Part shown: positions 10,501-19,790 of the stretch, piece by piece
Numbering within the stretch: the first letter of the stretch is position 1
How the letters are laid out: the number at the start of each line of letters is the position of its first letter
Assembly: GCA_003254885.1 (NCBI GenBank)
Contig: QANT01004605.1
Location: forward strand, 1-29,734
DNA from: Purshia tridentata
Lineage: Eukaryota; Streptophyta; Magnoliopsida; Rosales; Rosaceae
Length of the DNA stretch: 29,734 bases
Reading direction: 5' to 3'
The notes under the pieces: generated by a model
Databases searched by the model: none
Told to the model about the DNA's origin: nothing
The model's input: only the letters and a program-made list of their open reading frames with translations
Position numbers and translations under genes: made by a program

Positions 10501-11905
10501 ATCAGGTGTTTGAGTACAACAATTGACAGTGAGAGTTGTTCTTTGTACTTTGGTTTGTGCAAGCCTAGAATTTGAAGTCTTGTTGGCTTTAGATATCCTA
10601 CAATAAGCTCCAACAGGGATATAGATATCAGCAAAAACTTTCTGTTGTGGTTGACAGATAAAGATATAGACCTATAGTCCATGAAGGGGTAATTTTTTAT
10701 TGTGAGAGTTGTTTGTTGTACATTGGTTTGTGCAAGCCTAGAATAGTCTTGTTGGCTGCAACAGGGATATAAATATCAGCATAAACTTTCTGTTGTGGTT
10801 GACAGATAAAGATATAGACCTATAGTCGATGAATAGGTAATTTAGTAGGGGCTGCACAGGTAGTTGGGGGTTCATATTCAGTTGTTTAGTTCCTGAAATT
10901 TTTCTTATGCTTGCTGTTTTCTTGGAATTGGAATTGGAGTTGTTCACATCGGCTGCTTGTGTTTCCTAGTCTTGAGTAAATCAAATTTCAAGCCTGATGT
11001 GATAGGCTTGGTCATTTGTCAAATACTCTAAATTTAATTTTTCTCCTTTTCAACATTGCTTAAGTTTGCCGTGTAGGCATTGGGCATTGCAATTTGTTGT
11101 ACATGGTGTCTAGATCATACTGGCAAACACAGTGAGAGCAGTGCCATATGCATTGGGCATTTCAAGTAATGGCTTTCCTAGTTCAAATGGGCTTACCTTG
11201 ACTGCTATAGATGGGAATTCCACCCCCTAGGAGAGGCTTCTATTGTTTTAAAATGAGTTGAACAAGGCAGTTGGATGGTCCTATTGAGAATTAGATTACT
11301 AAGAAGTTTGCGTTCTTACACATGTGGATTCAATAGTGGATGTGTTTTTGAAAACTGTTATCATTGTTTATTAGTCATTTCATAATGCAGAAAATGCTTC
11401 TAAAAGCTGCTCTGAATAAAGTGCAATTTCTTGAACTTCTGACTTGGATCTTGTCTGAAGCAGAAAGTTCTCTTCATCGATTTTAGCAGTATTAACACAG
11501 TTGCTTTCAAATGTCATTAACACAGTAGCAGTATTACACATTTTTAGATTAGATCATTGAAGATCTGCGGCAGTCTTTCTAATGTTTAATGTCATTATAT
11601 TCTGACTATTGAAGATTTTATTTCTGAAAAGGGATTTAAGTCTGCTAATGATCTAAATATTGGTTCTTAGAAATAAGGCTGTTAAATGATATAATGAACT
11701 TAAAACTTTTTTGGGGCATGATTTTTACCCTTGGTGTTATAAGCTTGTACTAATCATTTGAATATTCTATAAGTACCCTATTACAGAGCTGTTGCTTGCT
11801 TTTTGTGAACCACAGGAATATCACGATAACATTGGTGATTTGGATGGACCCGAAGAAAAAGAGCGAGCGCAGACAAGGATTCAAAAGTTCATTTCAGCGC
11901 TTTGA
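4594..11905 (+). CDS. CTNNBL1: Beta-catenin-like protein 1 (CTNNBL1), armadillo-fold spliceosome factor, 8 exons
   Basis: Exons read from splice consensus and frame continuity: 4594-5664, 6451-6535, 7221-7317, 7458-7521, 7617-7673, 9971-10008, 10130-10211, 11816-11905. They join without a stop to 527 residues, close to the usual size of the family. Residues 12-15 (KRKR) are a likely nuclear signal. The N-terminal CTNNBL domain (for example DLRTLKKLVLSFERRLKDN) is followed by helical armadillo-like repeats, and the C-terminus (exons 2-8) matches the conserved tail, including MNKKNKKERYQEELEERIVS, LESGLYTLQLIAVILGHLW and a final IQKFISAL. In other eukaryotes CTNNBL1 is a nuclear partner of CDC5L and the Prp19 complex in pre-mRNA splicing; the same role here is inferred. 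The start is the first ATG of the open frame. Exon 1 is GC-rich (codons ending in C) compared with the rest. Intron 1 uses a GC donor. Intron 5 (7674-9970) is swollen by repeats. Confidence 0.93.
5660..5670 (+). promoter_or_regulatory. GC 5' splice site of CTNNBL1 intron 1 with competing GT site
   Basis: Exon 1 must end at AAG (5662-5664), because the next exon starts at 6451 (ATT CCT ATG) and only this join keeps the conserved GKIPMNKKNK reading. The intron therefore begins GCAAGT, a GC-AG intron with an otherwise perfect donor consensus (AAG/GCAAGT). A GT site begins 5 nt upstream at 5660 (G/GTAAGG). Its use would shift the frame and hit TAA in the fifth codon after the junction. Confidence 0.8.
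6711..6945 (+). mobile_element. Possible 3' fragment of a LINE or other poly-A retroposon in intron 2
   Basis: The stretch ends TCCTATCAATACAAGTTTC, then TTGTGTCC and an A-run, resembling the 3' ends of plant L1-type LINEs, which carry a CAATAAA-like word before poly-A. ATAGTGAT occurs on both sides (about 6712-6719 and 6954-6961) and could be a short target duplication. Within it GATCTTTATGTTT occurs twice (about 6739 and 6771). No reverse transcriptase coding is present. Confidence 0.3.
8108..8311. repeat. Diverged direct repeat, copy 1 (CTNNBL1 intron 5)
   Basis: It shares with 8825-8995 the order GGAAAATRTG, AAGTGTCAAA, CACTGGGG/TATTGGGG, GTCTCTTG, TGCCAA, AGAGTCCTTG and GGAGACA, with indels. 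This copy carries a TATAAATAGGG word (about 8260-8270), as seen in U3 regions of LTRs. It may be part of an old retroelement, but no TG...CA ends or target duplication were found. Confidence 0.5.
8825..8995. repeat. Diverged direct repeat, copy 2 (CTNNBL1 intron 5)
   Basis: This is the partner of 8108-8311, same orientation, about 717 bp downstream, with the same word order but heavily mutated. Two direct copies could be the remains of two LTRs with the interior largely deleted, or a local duplication. Confidence 0.5.
9206..9731 (-). mobile_element. Solo LTR in antisense orientation within CTNNBL1 intron 5
   Basis: The 526-bp block starts TGTCACGCACC and ends GGGTTGTGACA, giving inverted TGTCAC...GTGACA ends. 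AGCG stands on both sides (9202-9205 and 9732-9735), a probable 4-bp core of the target duplication. On the minus strand it shows the plant LTR plan: CTTATAAATAGGAGGAGG (about 9438-9455) as TATA box, followed by a CA-rich leader (CAAGCAAATCAAAGC) and a CT-rich tract. The LTR is therefore transcribed against the host gene. No internal retroelement sequence remains. It lies more than 200 bp from the nearest exon (9971). Confidence 0.72.
10529..10842. repeat. Imperfect tandem duplication in CTNNBL1 intron 7
   Basis: Copy 1 (10529-10696) and copy 2 (10702-10842) share GTGAGAGTTGTT, TTTGGTTTGTGCAAGCCTAG or its near match, TCTTGTTGGCT, CAACAGGGATATA, and a long block ending GATATAGACCTATAGTC. Copy 2 lacks about 25 bp from the middle, around the TTTAGATATCC segment of copy 1. 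High similarity in intronic DNA suggests a fairly recent duplication. Confidence 0.85.
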
Positions 11906-12759
11906 TTGTTTGAATGACTTGTTAGGCTCTATTGCGCCAGGTAGAAGTAGTTGAGAACTGCTGATGTTGTATTTTTCGCAGTGTACAACATTTTTAGAGT
12001 AGGGTTTGATGCTGTTAGTAAGGTTTGATGCTGTTAAAGTAGAACAGTTGGAAAATCATATAAGTGGTTCGGAAATGCTGAAGTTGGTGCATTTTTGAAA
12101 ACTGGTTATATTTTCTTGATGTAAAAGTGGAACTTGCTTTGACTCTCTAAAAGAATACAGGATTTTGTAAAAGCATCATTCTCTTTGCATGGAGAATTTC
12201 AATGAACCTGCTGAAGCAAGATGATTAGTGCATTAAAGCTTCCGCCATTGTTCTTAGCCCAAAAAAAAAAAAAAAGCTTCCGCCATTGTTGCTCCACTAT
12301 GGGTTGTTAGTAGTCTTAAAAGTGTAAGCACCTCTTGACAAATTTATAAACTAATTTCTGAGCTAACAAATATAATGACTTGGAATTTGGTTATGGTGTG
12401 GACGGTGTTAAAGTCGCGTATAAAATTTTTCCTCTTCTTGGGGTTGGGCATATATAATGACTTGGAATTTGAACATTTCTCTCCCGTGAAAGTTCGTATA
12501 TGCAAGCCCATGTGGAAGTTCGATCTGTTTTTATCTCATGAAGACTTGGGTTCTTCTAGCTTTTATTAGTCTTGTGAGGCTTCCCTATCTTTGTACAGTG
12601 TTAGTGGCCATTATTAGTTAGTAGTGTGGTGCAATTATTTTGGGTTTAGAATCAACAATGTTGATGAAATTGAACTATCTAAATTTTATTTATTTTCGGT
12701 GGTCGTTTTTTATTGTATAGCTATATCAAATAAGACCAATATATGTCTACTTTTTATTA
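11906..12759. other. CTNNBL1 3' UTR and downstream spacer
   Basis: The first 300 bp or so after the stop are probably 3' UTR. GTTTGATGCTGTTA is duplicated (about 12003 and 12022). No perfect AATAAA was found near the stop, so the cleavage site is not located. A 19-bp direct repeat, TATAATGACTTGGAATTTG, occurs at 12371-12389 and 12453-12471, enclosing 63 bp of unknown origin. Frames at 12375-12857 show no protein similarity that I recognise. Confidence 0.5.
12235..12290 (+). mobile_element. Micro-retroinsertion scar 1: 18-bp duplication around CTTAGCCC-poly(A)
   Basis: AAAGCTTCCGCCATTGTT occurs at 12235-12252 and again at 12273-12290. Between the copies are only CTTAGCCC and a run of A. This is the footprint of target-primed reverse transcription (long target duplication plus 3' A-tail) with almost all of the element missing. 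Up to three A of the right repeat could belong to the tail. Confidence 0.7.
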
Positions 12760-12954
12760 TTAACAATGCTACACTTACCACATTTTTATATCATAATTTT
12801 ATACTATCTTACGTGGTAATTTACATGACATTTATATATTGGACACTAAAAAAATAAAAATAAAAATAAAAACTTTAAAAATAAGAAAATACTCTGTCTA
12901 GTACAATAATGACACATAAAATAATATAAAAACATGGTAAGAATAGTATTATTG
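12760..12954. mobile_element. MITE copy A, 195 bp, hAT-like (8-bp target duplication)
   Basis: It begins TTAACAATGCTAC and ends AATAGTATTATTG, with inverted terminal words CAATGCTA and TAGTATTATTG. TTTTATTA stands immediately on both sides (12752-12759 and 12955-12962), an exact 8-bp duplication. A sister copy lies at 13824-13999. Shared internal words include TTTTATACTATCTTA, GTGGTAAT, CATATATTGGA or its TTATATATTGGA form, and ACTAAAAAAATAAAAATAAA. It is too short to code. Confidence 0.85.
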
Positions 12955-13823
12955 TTTTATTACCTCACCTTCCAATCTTCGAATGAGTTGTAACAGTTGC
13001 ATATTCATATGGAGGCCATTCGACATTTTGTCCATCCATTAAAGTTACCTTAGCATACCTTATTATTCTCTTCATTTTTTCCTTGAATTTCGGGGGAAAT
13101 TGCTCAATAAAATACCTCAATTACCTGCGAGCATTTTTTATTAGCCTCTGTCAGCCCAGCTTCAAAAATGTGGACCTATGCCATTTACCTAAAGTAAACA
13201 AAAACCCAAAGTTGGGCACATTGACTTTCCAAGTTTACAAAGTTTGTGCAACGAACCAACCCATTGAAGCCCATTAAACCTACACTGAAGGATATGTCAA
13301 TTCCCAAACTTTAAGAAATCAATTCAACAAATTTTCATTTTTTGTATTTTTTTTTTTATTTACTGCTTTTCTATGCTTTAGGGTTCTAATCTGACATGGA
13401 CGTTCAATCCTCTTAAAATTTTAATCACATAAAGCTATGAGACGAAATTATGCATCACATGTGTACTAATTGATGTTTTTTTTGGCCAGGCATGTGTACT
13501 AATTGATAATCTGCGAATTTCATTCCTAAAGAAGAAACTACATTATCGTTTATATTACCAGCCAACCAATTTGGACTGTTCTCAATCCATACAAGACAAG
13601 CCAAACGTAGTAAGGACGTGCTATACAGGGTTACAAAGACAACTGAAAATGACAAGATAAAACCTTAATGTTGTCGTGAAGCACCACATAAGTAACAAAA
13701 CACAAGTCCTGATCCTGCTGCACTAGAGCCGCCTCCTGGGCAAGTAGCTCCAAGTCCCAAATCATGAGCAAACTAGAGTCCAAAGCTTGCTGCAATTAAA
13801 GATGTGGTACCCATGTATAAAAA
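12955..13823. other. Spacer between the sister MITEs
   Basis: AT-rich DNA without a supportable gene. The short frames at 13083-13277 (+) and 13455-13655 (-) lack motifs, and the second runs across a microinsertion scar. The only structured feature recognised is that scar at 13458-13507. Confidence 0.5.
13458..13507 (-). mobile_element. Micro-retroinsertion scar 2: 17-bp duplication around a T-tract plus GGCCAGG
   Basis: CATGTGTACTAATTGAT occurs at 13458-13474 and 13491-13507. The 16 bp between (13475-13490) are GTTTTTTTTGGCCAGG, which on the minus strand reads CCTGGCC followed by an A-run. The layout matches scar 1 in the opposite orientation. Confidence 0.75.
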
Positions 13824-13999
13824 ATAACAATGCTATATTTATTATATTTTTATACTATCTTATGTGGTAATCTACATAGCATTCATATATTGGATACTAA
13901 AAAAATAAAAATAAAAACCCTAAAAATAAGAAAATTCCCTACTAGTATAATAATGACACTTATGATAGTATAACAAATATGATAAGAATAGCATTATTG
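13824..13999. mobile_element. MITE copy B, 176 bp, sister of the 12760 copy
   Basis: It has the same orientation and internal order as copy A, beginning ATAACAATGCTATA and ending GAATAGCATTATTG. TATAAAAA lies on both sides (13816-13823 and 14000-14007), again an exact 8-bp duplication but a different target from copy A. The two copies are therefore independent insertions, not a segmental duplication. Confidence 0.85.
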
Positions 14000-14000
14000 T

Positions 14001-14689
14001 ATAAAAAAATATGATAACCAACTAATTATTGAGTTAAAAGTCTTTAAATAAACACAAATTTGTGCTAATTTTTTAAAAATTTTAATTTCATTTTATAATA
14101 TTAAGAAAATTTTAAGTTTGAATGTCACTCCTTACAACCAAAAAAAAAAAAAGGTGTAATATTTAGCATTTCTCAGTGTAAGCAAAGAATAAAGGTTAAT
14201 TACGTATACCACTTCCAAACTATGTCATGTTTACACTTTATCCTAGAGACTAAAAATTTAACATTATACTTGTGAAGCCTCGGGCCTCTGAAAACGCCGC
14301 AGCGGCACCTATTAACTTATGTTGTTCCAAGTTTAAAGTAATGTGTAACTCAGATAGTCTATTTCATATGCATTCATTTGATGCTTCTCTTTCATTCCTC
14401 TCTTTTTCTTGGCCCAAAAAATTAATTCTTAACAGGTTATCATCTAGTTTGTTATGCTTAAAATTAAAATTATGCGAACTAGAATATGAAAATAGATTGC
14501 ACACTCTAGGTCGATCATCTGTGTTTACTATTGCTAACTCTCTTTAGTTTGGTAGTTGGTGAACTTCTCCAAAATTAGGAAATATAATTATGAATGACTT
14601 TAGATATATTTGATTTAATGAATTGTTTTTACACCATAGCATATGTTTGTTATATTGCAATAAAATTTCTTCTAAAATATAGGAAGAAG
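14001..14689. other. Spacer leading into the hAT remnant
   Basis: AT-rich. A frame at 14272-14547 starts with a small GC-rich patch (GCCTCGGGCC, GCCGCAGCGGC) but is not recognisable. The stretch before 14690 ends AAAATATAG, a plausible intron 3' end of the former transposase gene. The 5' terminus of the hAT element should lie here or further upstream but could not be found. Confidence 0.4.
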
Positions 14690-17590
14690 CTGTTTATTTG
14701 GAGGAAGAGGCAGAACAATTTGAGGAAGAGAAAATAGTAATTACTTTCACCTCTACCTCACAACCTCAACCTCAACCACATGTTCCTAAACCATCTCAAG
14801 TTAGTGTGACTGAACCTCAATCAGCACAATAAACAAGTTTCAAGCCGTGAAAGAAGAAGTTGAATTGTGGAAACACTTCCACTACAAGATGAATGAGGAT
14901 GTCATCTATTTCATGCCTCTGATGACAGTTTGCAATTATTGCAAGAAGAAGGAGTATCCTTGCGGATCAAAGAGCTATGGCACAAGTAATATAAGGCATC
15001 ACATGTTCAATGCTTTTTTGGAATCTTCGGTTAGGAAGGACAAGGGTGACCCCAAGCAAGATTTATTAACAAATAACCTCAAATGTGAGCTTGTTCCTTT
15101 ACATTTATGACAAAGATTATGCTAGGAAGAAGTTAATAGAGATGATAATTATAAATGAGCTCCCATTCAATATGGTTGAGGCAATTCAGAGCTTTTTGTC
15201 AAACTCTAACCCTCAATTTCTTGTGCCTTGTCGCAAGACGGTTGCTATAGGTGTCATGATGAGTTGTTTCCAAGATGAGCAGGCAAAGCTTAAAAGTATT
15301 TTGTGTGGTGGTACAAGAGTGTTTTTCACTACGGACACTTGGACCTTCATTCAAATATTTATTACATGGCGCTCACCGCCCATTTTATTGATGATGATGA
15401 AATGTGCACAAAAAGATCCTCTCATTTTGTCAAATTGCCAACCATAAGTGTGACACCATTTCTAAAGCTTTAGAGAAGTGTTTGTTGGAGGATTGAGAAG
15501 GTTTTTGCAATTGCGGTGGATAATGTCATGGCCATTGACATTTTCAAGGGGAGACTTGCTAGAAGTAAGGGGCTTGTGTTTAATGGAGCTCATTTGCACA
15601 TGAGGTATTGTTGTCATGTGCTTGATTTGATTATACAAGATGGGATGAATACTTTAAAGGCATGTTTACTAATCAGTAATAGGAATGACAATAATGTGAA
15701 TCATTCTCATTCGTGCGTTTACTTGCATTTGGGAATAATTCTCATTGCCATTCTCATGTTTACTAAATTTGGGGAAGACAAAAAAATTATGGGGCCCACC
15801 AAAATCAGGAATGGCATTCTTGATTTTGGGCGATTGGCACTCCTTAGGAGGTCCGGATTGGGAGAGGGGGAAAGGAAAAAAAAATTTCTTGTCCAAAATA
15901 CCCCCACATTTTTAATGAAAATCCAAAATATCCTTATATTTCAAATATAACTAAAGTGAAATTTTAAATTTGCAACTTAATTATAAATATTAATTGCAAA
16001 AAATCAATGATACAATATCACATTAAAAATAAATCCTACCTCAACATCACATCAATATTAAAAATTATTATAAATTATAATATAAAGTATAAAAAGTTAT
16101 TGTTTGCAAAATATTGAGATGAAATTTTTTTTTAGTATAATGAATATTCATCATTTAAAAAATTATGATTAATAAATAGTTGACATAAATATATGGATGT
16201 TGTAAATAAGGGCATTTTAGTAATCAAACTCATTTTTATTCCGACTCCTGCTAGTTAGTAAACATGTTTATATAAATCAGCTTTATTTTCATTCCCATTC
16301 CTGTCAATTAGTAAACACGTTAAAGAGAATGCTTGATTTCGATTCTTATTCACTCTGATTCATGTTTACTCCAATAATCCGATTCCTACTTACTTTTATT
16401 TATGTTCACTCTAATTTTTGCTCACTTTAATTCATGTTCACTTCAATTCTCGTTTAGTAAACATGCCCTAAATGACGTAGCTAAAGGAATTAAGCTTGGG
16501 GTTAAGTGGATAAGATCATTACCACAAAGGTTAGAGAAATTTAGGGAATTTGCTCATAGTAAAGGTATAGGTGGGCTGCCAATTGTGTGCATGAATGTGT
16601 GTGCTAGGTGAAACTCCACCTCTCTTATGTTGGAGAAAGCTTTGAAGTTTTATACGGTATTTGATAGGTTAAGCCTCTTGGACTCATAACAACACTAGGT
16701 GCCTAGATACTATGGATTAGGAGAATTCCAATGAGTTTGTTTCCTATTTGAAGGTGTTTTATGAAGCAATCCTCAAATTAAGTGCTTCTAAAACACCCAC
16801 CGCCCACTTGGTATTCAAGTAATTGTTGGCTATTCAAGTATTGTTGGAAAAGAAGATGAATAAGCCAAATTAAGAAGTATTGCATAAAATGGCAGCAAAC
16901 ATGAAGAAGAAATTTGACAAATATTGGGAGAATTGGGAGAATGTAAATCGCTTTCTTTATCTTGCAGTTGTTCTTGATCCAAGGTATAAGTCGCCGTATT
17001 TGAGTTTCCACCTTATTTGAGATGGTCCAAAAGCTAAAATTGGAGGTAAAACAAATGCTCCATGATTTGTTTAAAGAGTATAGGGAGATGAAGCCTAGAT
17101 GAAGACAACCCGTAAATGATGATGGTGATTATGGTGATGGTATGGTGGTGATGACTCGGATAAGAAGGTTAATAGTGATAATGGAGAGGAAGATGAGGAT
17201 GATTTGCTATATCATCAATTTCTAAGGGAAAACCAAGTAGTTGCCTTAAGTGATGAGGTTGATAGGTATTTGAATGAATCGCACTCGGAGGTGAAAAAGA
17301 ACAAGTTCAAGCTTTTGCCTTATTGGAAAACGAAGTCGGCTAGATTTCCAATATTGGCTAAGATTGCTAAGGAAATCTTTGCAATGCAGGTTTCTTGTGT
17401 GGCTTTCAAATGTGCATTTAGCTCGAAGTAAGGGTTGTAGATCCTTTTAGGAGTTCGTTAACTCCTAAGATGGTGGAGGCATTGATATGCACAAATGATT
17501 GGCTCAAGACAGATGAGTTTAGTTATTAAAAGGAGTCAACCCAAGATGAATTAGAGTTTTATTTAACCTTGGAGGAAGATGAACATGGTA
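14690..17590 (+). pseudogene. Decayed hAT transposase (BED finger to C-terminal dimerisation region)
   Basis: Pieces of a plant hAT transposase appear in order. An acidic and proline-rich leader lies at about 14690-14830. A BED zinc finger at about 14850-15010 shows CNYCKKKEYPCG and TSNIRHHMF (C-x2-C ... H-x-H type). The catalytic core start lies at 15113-15350 (PFNMVEAIQSFL, FFTTDTWT), then YMALTAHFIDDDEMC in another frame. A segment with AIAVDNVMAI and HMRYCCHVLDLIIQDGMN ends at 15657. After the nested MITE it continues at about 16472 (GIKLGVKWIRSLPQRLEKF), then KMAANMKKKFDKYWE and VVLDPRYKS with frame changes. The dimerisation region at 17204-17560 has LPYWKTKSARFPILAKIAKE and, in a shifted frame, DPF and MVEALICTNDWL. 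Several frameshifts and stops make it non-functional. It probably belongs with the CCTAGCCCTA end at 18444. Confidence 0.82.
15658..16468. mobile_element. Tourist-like (PIF/Harbinger) MITE nested in the hAT gene, 811 bp
   Basis: It begins AGGCATGTTTACTAA and ends TTTAGTAAACATGCCC, matching inverted repeats with one outer mismatch, and TAA stands on both sides (15655-15657 and 16469-16471). This is the 3-bp duplication of PIF/Harbinger elements. Removing it rejoins the hAT reading between DGMN...LK and the following GIKLGVKW segment. The termini are reiterated inside: TTAGTAAACATG at about 16255-16266, TTAGTAAACACG at about 16308-16319, and many ATTCNCATTC-type words. Such reiteration points to a palindromic or composite element. 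No transposase is encoded. Confidence 0.85.
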
Positions 17591-18444
17591 ATCATTTATT
17601 CTTTTTACTATTTTTTGTGTTTAATGGTAGTTGAAAGTTTGGTATGATTTAGGTGGCAGCAAGAATTTTTGAATTGTATGGTTTCGTTTTTGATTTTGCA
17701 GACTATTAGCTCAAAATATCCAAGGAATGCCTCCATCAAATGTTTCAATTACCCAATCATCCATTAAAGCTTCCACCACCACCTAAAAGGTTAAACCAAG
17801 ACTGATTTTTTATTATTTGCTATTGCCCAATGTTGTCCAATATTGCTTATGTAATCTGATAGTTGAAGACTTGATGCTTTTTTAGATAATCATTGATTTT
17901 TTGGTGACTTTGGTGTTATAATTGATGCTGCCCAATGTTGCCCAATGAAAATGTTGCTTTATTGTTAATTTGTTATAATTGCTGCTGCGTAGTAGCAACC
18001 CAGTTGTTGATTAACTTGATTTTTTGGTACTATTTTGTAATTTGATGACTTGATGTTTTGTTAATTATTAGATAGGTGTTGATCTGTTGGTATTTTGGTG
18101 TTAAGCTTGTTATATAATTGTTGTTTTTGGTGTTATAATTTTATACTTATACAAGTTTTTTTTTTTTTGGCCAATATACTTATACAAGTTAATAGGTTAT
18201 ATTTATACAGTTATACAGTTATCATTGTTATGTAATATGATTGTTGTTTGAAACAAAATAATAATAAAAGATTGGATGCAACCATTACCCAACCCACCCA
18301 CTACTAGACAAAGTCGGGTACCACCCATTACCTGACCCACAATAGCGAGGCCGGTAATGATTTTCATTTTTGGCCAAAATCGAGTGGTCGGGTGGGTCAG
18401 GAAATTGGCTGATAATCATCCAACCCAATCCATTCCTAGCCCTA
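17591..18444. mobile_element. 3' non-coding part and terminus of the hAT element
   Basis: After the coding remnant comes AT-rich DNA with repeated TGCCCAATGTTG words (about 17823, 17930). Subterminal clusters of CCCAACCCACCCAC, ACCTGACCCAC and GGTCGGGTGGGTCAGG follow at 18280-18430, then an end CCATTCCTAGCCCTA at 18444. The reverse complement TAGGGCTAGG resembles plant hAT termini. The 8 bp that follow, TTTGCAAC, have no matching partner with a terminal repeat upstream, so the element is truncated or its left end is too mutated to see. Confidence 0.5.
18142..18190 (-). mobile_element. Micro-retroinsertion scar 3: 16-bp duplication around a T-tract plus GGCCAA
   Basis: TATACTTATACAAGTT occurs at 18142-18157 and 18175-18190. 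The 17 bp between are eleven T then GGCCAA, reading TTGGCC plus poly(A) on the minus strand. The insertion lies inside the hAT remnant, so it is younger than that element. Confidence 0.75.
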
Positions 18445-18461
18445 TTTGCAACAATAATATT

Positions 18462-18671
18462 TCATTGCTTCAGTTCTATGAAATCCTTAACTCTACTTAA
18501 ACGAACTGGCTTGGGAAAATATCGATTATCAAAGTGTACTTTGAATGCATCCCAGACCATAAGAGTCACATCCTCAATTCGAGTGATTGCGCTCCACCAA
18601 GAGTCGGCTTCTCCCTCCAGGAATTGTGTTGCTAGCCAAACTCGGTACTTAAGCGATGCGTTAATTGTCAC
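18462..18671 (-). pseudogene. Ty3/gypsy gag fragment
   Basis: The minus-strand frame has the retrotransposon gag signature: SLKYRVWLATQFLEGEADSW, then WWSAITR, VWDAFKVHFDNRYFPKPVR and KDFIELKQ. In family members the last motif continues into a longer gag, but here a TGA follows directly (18462-18464), 18 bp from the hAT terminus at 18444. It is only about 69 codons, roughly the retrotransposon gag core, with no zinc knuckle, protease or polymerase. It begins abruptly near TTGTCACACCAC (about 18664), which may be an LTR edge or deletion junction. Confidence 0.75.
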
Positions 18672-19447
18672 ACCACAAAATCAAGTATGCAACAGTGGCA
18701 CCCTCATTTAATACCCTAGGAGTTAAGGCCAAAACTCAGTATTAATCTCCCAGAATACTCAAGGCGGATTAAGCCTTTTGTTAGGTTAAATTGACTTGGA
18801 TTTGAGTTTAATTACGCAACATGAACAATTTAGATAGTAAAATCGTGAAATAGATATATATAAATCCTGAAACTAAACTCTAACATAACGCCTTTACTGA
18901 ATTCATTATATACTCTATAGAAAAAAATGAGGTTAAAAGATGGAGATTTACCCTTAAAACTCTGGAAGAGAAGCAGCTCGAATATATACCAACCCAGGTA
19001 TTGGTACAATTGAAATGTACCTATATATAGTTTTTTCTTACTTATTTGATTATTTTCTATTTTCTAAATTAATGCATTTTTTTATATTTGTTCAATTTAA
19101 ATGGATATTATCTTTTATTATTTTAAATTAAAAAATATAAACTAGATAATCTTGAATGTTTTAATTAAAAATTTAAAAATAAAAATTGTCTTAACGGATA
19201 TTATCTATCATAATTTGAAAGTTAAAAATAAATAATTTTAACACACAGATTTGGGCTTCTCTTTCTTTTGCAATCTAATTACTTTTAATGGATTCTAATT
19301 ATGCCCAAATGCTTCGTTATCGGCCCACATTATTTCCTACTGGTCCACTTTGTAAGTTGCTCATTCCCTTTTTGCCCTTCCTTTCGTTTTATTTGAATGT
19401 GCGGTAAGCTTTCTTTTTACTATTCTCTTTTTCTTATTATTTTTCTT

Positions 19448-19575
19448 TGCTTATCTCTCTTTGCAATCTTTCTTCGGTGATCTCTCTTTAGCTAGCTATC
19501 TCCGGTGATCTCTCTTTAGCAAGCTATCTCTGGCAATCTCTCTTTGGTAAGCTCTCTCTAGCGATCTTTCTTTGA
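19448..19575. repeat. 28-bp tandem repeat, about 4.5 copies, in the fold-back loop
   Basis: Units begin at about 19448, 19476, 19504, 19532 and 19560, exactly 28 bp apart. The consensus is near GGTGATCTCTCTTTAGCAAG followed by CTATCTCC. The two central units are most alike; the outer ones are diverged. Confidence 0.85.
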
Positions 19576-19730
19576 AAAAAAATTGGATTTAAGTATTAGA
19601 TAATTAGACATAGGTCCAATTTTATAGGGTAATTCAAACTAAAACCACATAGAAATTTAGATTGATACTTAAATCCAGTTTGTTAGGCTAAGGTCCAAAA
19701 AATAGACCTTTGTGAATTTTGATTCATATT

Positions 19731-19790
19731 ATCTTTTAAAATTTAGATAATTAATATGATCTCTTTTAAACTTTAGATAATTAATATGAA
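19731..19790. repeat. Two-copy tandem repeat at the inner edge of the right arm
   Basis: TTTAGATAATTAATATGA occurs twice (about 19743 and 19773), each preceded by a TCTTTTAAA-type word, with a period near 30 bp. Confidence 0.7.

Noticed and set aside
14001..14690. 5' terminal repeat of the hAT element matching TAGGGCTAGG
   Set aside because: I searched by eye for this end and for a TTTGCAAC duplication partner and found no credible match. TTTGCAAC near 15969 lies inside the nested MITE and is not next to a terminus.
19448..19575. CRISPR-like array
   Set aside because: The 28-bp units are contiguous, with no unique spacers, in a plant nuclear context.
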